This document shows positions 7,701-13,622 of a stretch of DNA of 16,894 nucleotides, piece after piece (within the stretch, counting starts at the first letter, position 1; the number at the start of each line of letters is the position of its first letter). The stretch lies in NCBI GenBank assembly GCA_947383275.1, contig CANDCW010000059.1, positions 1 through 16,894 of the forward strand. Direction: 5' to 3'. Position numbers and translations under genes: made by a program. The notes under the pieces are model-generated. The model had not been told where the DNA came from and searched no databases. It was given only the letters and a program-made list of their open reading frames with translations. The DNA is from an uncultured Bacillota bacterium. Its GTDB lineage: Bacteria > Bacillota > Clostridia > Oscillospirales > Oscillospiraceae.

Positions 7701-9312
7701 TGTAGTAAACGGTGCCGTTGGACAGGCCGCTGATTGTCAGCTTTGTGCCGCTCACCTGTCCTCCGGCCCGGCGGTAGGCGGCAGCGGCGGCGTTGGCCTG
7801 ATCGGTGTAGTACACTTCATAGTAGGTGGCGTTCTTTGCCCCCTTCCAGGATACCTCCAGCTGGCCGTCCAGGGCGGTGATGTTCACCATGTCGGGGGCA
7901 GCGGGGGCTTTGGCAGGCTGAGGGGTGGCCGAAACAGCAGGGCAGGTCCGTCCCTGCCAGCTGCCATCTACGGGAGTGACCGTAAACAGATAGGTTTTCA
8001 GGTTGTCCAGCCCGGTGACCTGAGCTTTGGGTTCCGTTACTTGGAGCTGCCGGCGGGCGCTCTCCCGGCCTTCCTGCCAGTAATCCACCCGGTAGCCCGA
8101 CACGTTGGGCAGCCGGGTCCAGGTCAGGTCCACCCGTCCGTCTCCCTCCCTGGCGGATAGGTTTTTCACCTCGCTGTTGGGGTCTACCAGGTCTTCCGGT
8201 GCAATGTCCTTCAAAAAGCGGATGGTCTGCACGGCGGCATAGTCTCCCCCCGCCGTTTTGGTTACGGTAATGGTGATTTTCTTCACCGCTACCCGCTGGC
8301 CCAGGGGGATGGTAATCACACTGTCCCCAGGGGTGCGGGTGATGGCACGTACGCCGGGATAGGCGGTGTTGTCAAATTCCCGGGAAATGGTGCCTCCGGT
8401 GTGCTCCACCTCTACGGTTCCGGTCAAAATGGCGCCCCGGATGCCATCCGGGGTGACAATCTGGACGGTCTCTGTCTCAACGGGGCGGGTCAGCGGGACG
8501 GGGATGCGGATGTCCCCTTCTCCAGAGCGGTTTTGAAAGGTGGTAACAGGTCCGTCCTCCAGAAGAAGATTTTCCACACTGCCGCTGATGGTCACAGTGC
8601 CGCTGGCGGCCAGGTCCGCTTCCGCCTGCCTCACGTCCGGCTGGACGGAGATGGCGGCGGTATCCAGAACGGTGGGCCGGCCGGGCGCGGTATTCACATT
8701 GTGGTTGACGTAGGCCAGGTCCACAATGTCAATCTGGCCGTCGCCGTTCAGGTCGTACCGGCTGAGATCCGCGCGGCTGTTGCTGCCCAGAGCGCCGCTC
8801 AGCAGGTCCCGGTCTCGGGCGTCTACCCGGCCGCTGCCATCGAAGTCGCCCAGGGCAAAGGTGCCGTCACCGGTGCCTACCTCAATGTACTGGTCATAGC
8901 CCCCAATGACAAACTGCGCGTCGCACGAGGCGTAGCCCTCACCGGTCAGGCGCAGGGTATAGCTGCCCTGAGGCAGGCCCTCCACCGACAGATCCAGCGC
9001 TCCAGGCAGGGCGCTGCCGGTGAGTTCGCCACCCAGCCGGTCCCGCAGGGACACCTCCGCCCAACAGCCGCCCAGCCGACGGCTGTCCGGTTCCGTCAGG
9101 CTGAGGCTCCCAAGAGAGTTTCTGCCCTGAAGCAGTTCAGCCCGGATGTTGCGTTCCCGCAGCTCTGAGAGCTCCTGGACGTAGTCCAGGCGTACCGCGG
9201 CGCGGAGGCTGCCGGTGCCGTCCGTGCCCGCCGCCCAGGCGGGCGTGAGCATGGACAGCGCCATGGAAGCCGCCAAAAGCGCGGCAGAGAGCCGCTTGTG
9301 TATTTTTTTCAT
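4729..9312 (-). CDS. Secreted peptidase M60-family (mucinase-type) multidomain protein with dockerin, FN3 and F5/8C domains
   Basis: A 1527-residue secreted metallopeptidase. Domains in order: signal peptide 1-28 (AWAA); Ig-like beta domain about 30-150; dockerin-like pair of calcium loops, D156-D167 and D187-D198, each with acidic or polar residues at positions 1, 3, 5, 9 and 12; a beta-rich, perhaps discoidin-like region about 209-378; two FN3 domains about 381-466 and 470-560; an F5/8 type C domain about 572-742 (VMDNDFRTHWTV); a helical stretch about 748-805; the M60 region about 820-1245 with HEIGH at 1097-1101 and E1110, fitting the family zinc motif HExxH-x8-E; an FN3-like domain about 1268-1355; and an unrecognised C-terminal domain about 1355-1527. 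M60 peptidases cleave O-glycosylated mucins. It has no LPXTG, SLH or membrane anchor; attachment through its dockerin to the co-transcribed SLH protein is inferred. ATG at 9312 has GGGGAG 7 nt upstream. Confidence 0.92.
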   Translation of the reverse strand: MKKIHKRLSAALLAASMALSMLTPAWAAGTDGTGSLRAAVRLDYVQELSELRERNIRAELLQGRNSLGSLSLTEPDSRRLGGCWAEVSLRDRLGGELTGSALPGALDLSVEGLPQGSYTLRLTGEGYASCDAQFVIGGYDQYIEVGTGDGTFALGDFDGSGRVDARDRDLLSGALGSNSRADLSRYDLNGDGQIDIVDLAYVNHNVNTAPGRPTVLDTAAISVQPDVRQAEADLAASGTVTISGSVENLLLEDGPVTTFQNRSGEGDIRIPVPLTRPVETETVQIVTPDGIRGAILTGTVEVEHTGGTISREFDNTAYPGVRAITRTPGDSVITIPLGQRVAVKKITITVTKTAGGDYAAVQTIRFLKDIAPEDLVDPNSEVKNLSAREGDGRVDLTWTRLPNVSGYRVDYWQEGRESARRQLQVTEPKAQVTGLDNLKTYLFTVTPVDGSWQGRTCPAVSATPQPAKAPAAPDMVNITALDGQLEVSWKGAKNATYYEVYYTDQANAAAAAYRRAGGQVSGTKLTISGLSNGTVYYIYVIAGNTTGRSGPSRIYTGTPVAVDYGRPAGIPTQGGLSVAKIKSVALADPSNYAALEYTGGFDVRNVMDNDFRTHWTVKDWYHNEHVVVDFTEPVDLYSAIWVPRLDGTYPSNLRAYSVQVWYQGEDLNGPGHLLTGGVDRGGVGSDTDVLTWPNIPNRASIPTSKFAILPFGPVTDVVKISVAVEQRDYTAVSLSELMFLEYDPARCLPDNIASLFADELRTQLVPTVTQARINELKARLNGEERNYYLNTAALDDELVLAEELLNGQGTSGVVLAGVQSRSSAADSAKYQQGGSALQPLGTAAKAGQEITVYASGIPAGEKLTLSATQFNAEASTWQAEMGTLVNGRNVFTVPQIGNQNTERGGSLYFTYSGSSPASIRLHVRRAVDIPTLELSDWYSLSDSARRTRIGAYVDELTAYVAAQGINTGNAQAKCLNVTEIGTPAVLLSLPAAAVLNANGQSREAKVENLYQDVLAWEDVMHICKTTQGIDNTYGSNDMTSRQNIRCMQMFAGAFMYAAGSHIGIGYGSCAGMTSGQPIAALAPGATANRLFGWGIAHEIGHNMDKLGRAEITNNLYSLMVQTYDGRQNVLSSRLEAGGKYPAIFTKTAQGMPGESNDVFVQLGMYWQLHLAYDGGDKPMDFYNRFFKAWKAGTYTQGMTGLSYDEKVALTASGIAGKDLTEFFTRWGMSLGSGVKAKLAAYAKEERALWYLSDQSRRDRLGGAAAASGTIAVTAEQTGEKTIALTITPSITGSIQGYEILRNKEVIAFVPATGNGVVTYTDAMGSAGNRLYSYQVNAYGVQGNRIAGGSTQDILLTGLNGDEVAFHKTGTLGVLSQDYKYGTQAGDVIPKGTIVITGSYRGDPRFLTMEVRGQFTQAKDASLEDTAVTERAIDGYAIFFAAVPDASAGDVNDGIFVFVPNLEREAQLQEGAASQCGGVNLLPSRIQAVLYRTERPNDASSKRKTAETMWIYTPGGTDLPVIVLEDGT

Positions 9313-9369
9313 TCATGTTCTCCCCTTCTCAAGCGGCCTGTTGGCAGCGGACCGCTATAAGTTTACATA

Positions 9370-9398
9370 ATTATAACAATTCTGCATTGTTTTGGCAA
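9370..9398 (-). promoter_or_regulatory. Sigma-A-type promoter of the M60-SLH operon, with inverted repeat in its spacer
   Basis: Minus strand TTGCCA (9393-9398), 17 nt, TATAAT (9370-9375), with TG one base before the -10. AACAAT (9375-9380) and ATTGTT (9386-9391) form an inverted repeat with a 5-nt centre that fills the spacer, a possible operator. Transcription should start near 9363, leaving a leader of about 50 nt that also contains the 11-bp inverted repeat AGCGG-A-CCGCT at 9346-9356. Confidence 0.72.
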
Positions 9399-9621
9399 GA
9401 TATTTTTTTGCGGATTTTCTGATACGGCTGCCCCAGGTGATAGGAATGATCGCTGGATTTCTGCAAAAAATGCGCCTTCAAAAGCAGACGGTAAATTAGT
9501 GGTGATATTTCAAGCAATATAGGTCAAGATATAGTTGTTTTCCGCCGCATCTCCGCCTATGAAACCGGAAATGCTGAAACAGCGGCGGCGCACCAAAAAC
9601 TGAAGGGGGACCACTAAGCGC
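9399..9621 (+). promoter_or_regulatory. Upstream region of the TRAP-uxu operon: weak promoter candidate and leader inverted repeat
   Basis: This gap holds no gene I can support. The best plus-strand promoter candidate is TTTCAA (9509-9514), 16 nt, TATAGT (9531-9536), which is a poor -35 match. It would start transcription near 9543. Arms CCGCCGC (9542-9548) and GCGGCGG (9582-9588) are perfect complements 33 nt apart and would lie at the very 5' end of that transcript. A TGAAACCGGAAATG sequence at 9560-9573 matches only the first half of a catabolite-response element. The ribosome site AAGGGGG (9603-9609) is 12 nt from the dctP start. Confidence 0.35.
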
Positions 9622-10638
9622 ATGAAGCATCCTCGAAACCAACTGGCGGTTGGGCTGTGTGTGTTACTGCTGGCGCTCTCCGGCTGTTCGACCGGAGGAA
9701 AGCGCGTCATACGAATCGGACACAACCAGTCCGCAGACCACCCCACAAATATCGCGCTGCTTGCCTTTGAGGCGTTTGTCGAGGGTGAGCTGGGCGGCAA
9801 ATACGATGTGGAAGTCTATCCCAGCGAGCTGCTGGGCTCACAGACCGACATGGTTCAGCTGACCCAGACGGGGGCCATTGACTTCTGCGTTGCCAGCAAC
9901 TCCATTCTGGAAACATTTTCCCGCAACTACACCATATTCAATCTGCCTTATCTGTTTTCCTCCAGTGAGGCGTACCATGCAGCGATGGATGACCCCGAGG
10001 TGGCGGACCCTATTTTTGAGTCTACAAGGCAGGCGGGATTTGAAGCGGTCACCTGGATTGACGCGGGGACCCGGAATTTCTATACGGTGGACACGCCCAT
10101 TCACTCCCCCGCCGACCTGAAGGGATTGAAAATCCGCGTGCAGCAGTCCCCCACCAATGTTACAATGATGAGCCTGCTGGGCGGCTCCGCTACACCCATG
10201 GGGTTTGGCGAGGTATACACTGCCCTACAATCCAAGGTCATCGATGGCGCGGAGAACAACGAGCTGGCCCTGACCTCCAACGGCCACGGCGATGTGTGCA
10301 AGTTCTATTCCTATGATATGCACCAGATGATTCCTGATCTTTTGATTGGCAACTGCAGCTTTTTGGACAGTCTATCTGAGGAGGAGCGGGGCATTTTTGA
10401 GGAGGGCTTTAAGCTGGTCAACACGGTAGAGCGGGAAGCCTGGGGCGAGGCCGTAGAGGCCGCGAAGGATCGCGCCGTCAGCCAGCAGGGTGTCACCTTC
10501 CTTTATCCCGATATCCGGCCCTTCCAGGACATCTGCGCGCCGATGCACCAGGACTTAATCGATGCCAACCCCGCCCTGGCGCCGGTCTATGAGCGCATCC
10601 GAGAGTTGAACGACGAGTATGCCCCGGCGGAGACGTAA
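9622..10638 (+). CDS. dctP: TRAP transporter substrate-binding lipoprotein, DctP family
   Basis: A 338-residue extracytoplasmic binding protein of the DctP family, which captures a small carboxylate and hands it to a TRAP permease. A lipoprotein signal ends in LALSGC, with C22 as the lipidated cysteine, so it is tethered to the outer face of the membrane as expected in a Gram-positive cell. The mature part begins with RVIRIGHNQSADHPTN. R172 in LKGLKIRVQQ is at the position of the conserved arginine that pairs with the substrate carboxylate in this family, and IDGAENNELAL matches the conserved Asn-containing segment. Length is normal. The ATG at 9622 has a G-rich ribosome site at 9603-9609 with a long 12-nt spacing. 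It is first in a five-gene operon with dctQ, dctM, uxuA and uxuB, so a uronate or aldonate (glucuronate, fructuronate, mannonate) is the likely substrate; this is inference from context. Confidence 0.93.
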   Translation: MKHPRNQLAVGLCVLLLALSGCSTGGKRVIRIGHNQSADHPTNIALLAFEAFVEGELGGKYDVEVYPSELLGSQTDMVQLTQTGAIDFCVASNSILETFSRNYTIFNLPYLFSSSEAYHAAMDDPEVADPIFESTRQAGFEAVTWIDAGTRNFYTVDTPIHSPADLKGLKIRVQQSPTNVTMMSLLGGSATPMGFGEVYTALQSKVIDGAENNELALTSNGHGDVCKFYSYDMHQMIPDLLIGNCSFLDSLSEEERGIFEEGFKLVNTVEREAWGEAVEAAKDRAVSQQGVTFLYPDIRPFQDICAPMHQDLIDANPALAPVYERIRELNDEYAPAET

Positions 10639-10654
10639 CAGGAGGTCCCAAGCC

Positions 10655-11137
10655 ATGAAAACATTTCAAAGCATTTTAATCCGGCTGCTGAATGTCCTGG
10701 CCGGAATCAGCTTTATCGCCATGGTCGCACTGACCTGCTGGCAGGTTTTTACCCGCTACATCCTCGATGATCCCTCTTCCTGGTCTGAGGAGTTGGTTTC
10801 TTATATGTTTGCGTGGATGAGCCTTCTGGGCGCCTCGATTGTCACTGCCGGGCGGGGCCATATGAATATCCCTATTCTGTCGGAAATGGCCGGTCCCACA
10901 GCGCGGAAGCTGCTCTGCTGCCTGGGCGAAGTCATTGCCCTTCTGTTTTCAGTGGTTATTCTGGCGTTCGGCGGCGTCCGGATTGCTGTGCTGGCCATGG
11001 GCCAGATGACCTCCTCTTTGGGAGTTCCTATGGGCGTGTTCTATATCGTCCTGCCCCTATGCGGCGCGCTCAATACGCTGTTTACGGCAGTCAATATCAT
11101 TGAGATTGTCGCGGATAAGGGAAAGGAGGGGACATAA
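10655..11137 (+). CDS. dctQ: TRAP transporter small membrane subunit, DctQ family
   Basis: A 160-residue integral membrane protein with four hydrophobic segments (about 12-32, 46-66, 85-108 and 120-146), the normal topology of the small TRAP subunit. The family signature WQVFTRYIL, then SWSEELVSYMFAW, is present at about 27-53. ATG at 10655 is chosen because AGGAGG lies 9 nt upstream; the longer frame from 10619 starts inside the end of dctP and adds a basic tail (MPRRRRNRRSQA) not seen in the family. It lies 16 nt after dctP and its stop codon directly abuts the dctM start. It forms the permease complex with DctM, driven by a sodium or proton gradient. Confidence 0.93.
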   Translation: MKTFQSILIRLLNVLAGISFIAMVALTCWQVFTRYILDDPSSWSEELVSYMFAWMSLLGASIVTAGRGHMNIPILSEMAGPTARKLLCCLGEVIALLFSVVILAFGGVRIAVLAMGQMTSSLGVPMGVFYIVLPLCGALNTLFTAVNIIEIVADKGKEGT

Positions 11138-12439
11138 ATGGCGATTTCTTTTCTGTTCCTGATTCTGACCGTCCTGCTGACCCTGCTTGCCCTGGGCGTC
11201 CCCATCGCCTACTCCATCGGGATTGCCGCGCTGGCGGCCATCCTGCCCACCATGCCGCTGGACGTATGTGTGGTTACCGCGGCCCAACGCACCTTCGTGG
11301 GCATGAGCAGCTTCAGCCTGACCGCCATTCCTTTCTTTATTCTGGCCGGTAATCTGATGAATCAGGGCGGAATTGCCAAACGGTTGGTGGATTTCGTCAT
11401 GGCGCTGTTGGGCAGGCTGCCCGGAGCCATGCTGGTTACCAACGCGGGAGCAAACGCCCTGTTCGGCGCCATATCAGGTTCCGCCTCCGCTGCCGCTGCT
11501 GCTGTGGGCAGCATGGTTCGTCAGGGGGAAGAGGAACAGGGCTATGATCCCGCCCTATGTGCCGCCACAAACGGTGCGTCCGCACCCTCCGGGCTGCTGG
11601 TTCCCCCCTCCAACGCCCTGATTACCTACTCCCTGGCCTCGGGCGGCACCTCGGTTGCGGCTCTGTTTCTAGGCGGTTATGTCCCCGGCCTCCTGTGGGC
11701 GCTGTGCTGCATCATGGTGGGCGTCATTTTGTCGGTACGCAAGGGCTACAAAGGTGTCCCCGGCAGATATAACTGGAAAAATCTAGGTGCTGCTACTCTT
11801 CGGGCCCTCCCGGCCCTGTCCCTTATTGTGGTGGTCATCGGCGGCATCGTCGGCGGTATTTTTACAGCCACCGAAGGGTCGGCCATCGCCGTGGTCTACG
11901 CCTTGGTTCTGGGGATTTTCTACCGTAATATCAGTTTAACGTCCTTCTGGTCAACTGTGCTGGACAGCGCTAAAATGAGCGGCATGGTGGTCTTTCTCAT
12001 CGGTGTGTCCAACATCCTGGGCTGGGTTATGTCGTTCCTCCAAATACCTCAGGCGGTCTCCGCCGCTCTGTTGGGGCTGACCAATAACCCCGTGATAATT
12101 CTATTCATCATGAATGTAATTCTCCTGATCTCAGGCACTTTTATGGACGTCACTCCGGCCATTCTTATATTTACCCCGCTGTTCCTGCCTGTGGTAAAGA
12201 CCTTTGGCATGCATCCCGTTCACTTTGGCTTGATTCTGGTTTACAACCTGTGTATCGGCAATATCACGCCCCCCGTGGGCAACACTCTGTTTGTGGCCAT
12301 TAAGGTGGGCAGGACGGCGCTGGCGAAAACGATTCCCTATATGCTCTGGTATTACGCCGCCATCCTGGTTGGTCTGATGCTGGTCACTTATGTTCCGTTT
12401 TTCAGTCTTGGACTGCCCGCTATGGCAGGACTGGTATAG
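11138..12439 (+). CDS. dctM: TRAP transporter large permease subunit, DctM family
   Basis: A 433-residue polytopic membrane protein with about 12 hydrophobic segments, the large, transporting subunit of a TRAP system. Recognisable family segments are FILAGNLMNQGGIAKRLVDF (about 68-87), ALFGAISGSASAAAAAVGSM (about 107-126), the LVPPSNALITYSL stretch (about 152-164), and VYNLCIGNITPPVGNTLFVA near the C-terminus (about 368-387). Length is normal. ATG at 11138 follows the dctQ stop with no gap; AAGGAGGGG lies just upstream inside the dctQ end, so translation is probably coupled. The uxuA start is 19 nt downstream of its stop. Substrate is inferred from uxuA and uxuB to be a uronate or aldonate. 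Confidence 0.95.
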   Translation: MAISFLFLILTVLLTLLALGVPIAYSIGIAALAAILPTMPLDVCVVTAAQRTFVGMSSFSLTAIPFFILAGNLMNQGGIAKRLVDFVMALLGRLPGAMLVTNAGANALFGAISGSASAAAAAVGSMVRQGEEEQGYDPALCAATNGASAPSGLLVPPSNALITYSLASGGTSVAALFLGGYVPGLLWALCCIMVGVILSVRKGYKGVPGRYNWKNLGAATLRALPALSLIVVVIGGIVGGIFTATEGSAIAVVYALVLGIFYRNISLTSFWSTVLDSAKMSGMVVFLIGVSNILGWVMSFLQIPQAVSAALLGLTNNPVIILFIMNVILLISGTFMDVTPAILIFTPLFLPVVKTFGMHPVHFGLILVYNLCIGNITPPVGNTLFVAIKVGRTALAKTIPYMLWYYAAILVGLMLVTYVPFFSLGLPAMAGLV

Positions 12440-12458
12440 AGAAAGGAGTTGCTGCGTA

Positions 12459-13520
12459 ATGAAGAGTTCTTTCCGTTGGTATGGGGAACGCGACCCTGTC
12501 ACGCTAGACGAGATTCGTCAGATTCCCGGCATGCGTTCTGTTGTCTCCGCCGTTTACGACGTGAAGCCCGGCGAGGTGTGGCCCGAGGAAAGCATCCAGC
12601 GTCTGGCTGGCCTGTGCGCCGGAAAGGGCCTGGTATTTGACGTTGTGGAGTCCATCCCGGTCACCGAGGAGACCAAGCTGGGCAGGCCGGAGCGGGACCG
12701 GCACATTGAAAACTACTGCGAGTCTGTCCGGCGCTGCGCCAAGTGCGGCGTCAAATGCGTCACCTACAACTTCATGCCTGTTTTTGATTGGACCCGGACA
12801 CAGCTGGACAAAGCGGCCGACGACGGCTCAACACGGCTGGCCATGTACTGGGAACAGCTGAAGGGCCTGGACCCCCTAAAGGATGATATTCACCTTCCGG
12901 GCTGGAATGCCAGCTATACTCAGGATCAGATCCGAGACCTGATCCGCGCCTACAGCGGGCTGGGCGAGGAGGGCCTTTGGGCCAACATCGAGTATTTTCT
13001 GAAAAGGGTCATTCCTGTGGCGGAGGAGTGCGGCGTGGTTATGGCCCTCCACCCGGACGATCCCCCATACCCCATTTTCGGCCTGCCCCGGGTTATCACC
13101 TGTGAGGCAAATCTGGACCGCTATCTGTCCATTGTGGACAGCCCCAGCAATGCCCTATGCTTATGCACCGGTTCCTTGGGCTGCTCCCCTGAAAATGACG
13201 TACCCAAGCTGGTTCGGAAGTACTCCGCCATGAAGCGAATCGGCTTTATGCATCTGCGCAATGTGCGCATTTTGGAGGACAACTCCTTCGAGGAATCCGG
13301 CCACCTGTCCCAAGAGGGCTCCCTAGACATGAACGCCATCGTTAAGTCCTTGGTAGACACCGGCTTTGAGGGCTGGTTCCGTCCCGACCATGGCCGCATG
13401 ATCTGGTCCGAGGTGGGCTCCGGCGCAAAACCGGGCTATGGCCTGTTTGACCGGGCCCTGGGCAGCGCCTACCTGAACGGCCTTATCGAGGCCAACGGCG
13501 GCACCCTTGAAAGGGTGTAA
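12459..13520 (+). CDS. uxuA: Mannonate dehydratase UxuA
   Basis: A 353-residue UxuA-family TIM-barrel enzyme that dehydrates D-mannonate to 2-keto-3-deoxy-D-gluconate in the cytoplasm, part of D-glucuronate catabolism. Likely metal ligands and active-site residues are H198 (MALHPDDPP), C236 (LCTGSLG), H265 (FMHLRNVR) and D310/H311 (FRPDHGRMIW). The N-terminus FRWYGERDPVTLDEIRQIPG is typical. ATG at 12459 has AAGGAG about 10 nt upstream; the longer frame from 12390 begins inside dctM and is rejected. The 3' end carries a tight inverted repeat CACCCTT-GA-AAGGGTG (13502-13517). A 102-nt gap with a small hairpin (13541-13554) follows before uxuB. The downstream enzymes KdgK and KdgA and the isomerase UxaC are not in the window. 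Confidence 0.96.
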   Translation: MKSSFRWYGERDPVTLDEIRQIPGMRSVVSAVYDVKPGEVWPEESIQRLAGLCAGKGLVFDVVESIPVTEETKLGRPERDRHIENYCESVRRCAKCGVKCVTYNFMPVFDWTRTQLDKAADDGSTRLAMYWEQLKGLDPLKDDIHLPGWNASYTQDQIRDLIRAYSGLGEEGLWANIEYFLKRVIPVAEECGVVMALHPDDPPYPIFGLPRVITCEANLDRYLSIVDSPSNALCLCTGSLGCSPENDVPKLVRKYSAMKRIGFMHLRNVRILEDNSFEESGHLSQEGSLDMNAIVKSLVDTGFEGWFRPDHGRMIWSEVGSGAKPGYGLFDRALGSAYLNGLIEANGGTLERV

Positions 13521-13580
13521 CCTATGCCGCCATGGGCCCTGCCGTAAGCACGGCTTGGGGAACAGGCGGAGGAAGCGCCA

Positions 13581-13604
13581 ATGCTTTTCCAATTCAATGT
13601 CTGA
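13581..13604 (+). CDS. Possible 7-codon leader ORF ahead of uxuB
   Basis: ATG at 13581 opens MLFQFNV and a stop, with GGAGG (13568-13572) 8 nt upstream and the stop 18 nt before the uxuB start. It could be a translational leader, but an open frame this short can arise by chance. Confidence 0.2.
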   Translation: MLFQFNV

Positions 13605-13622
13605 TGGATAGGAGGAGACACC

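Noticed and set aside
9560..9573. Catabolite-response element upstream of dctP
   Set aside because: Only the first half matches the consensus; three required positions in the second half are wrong.
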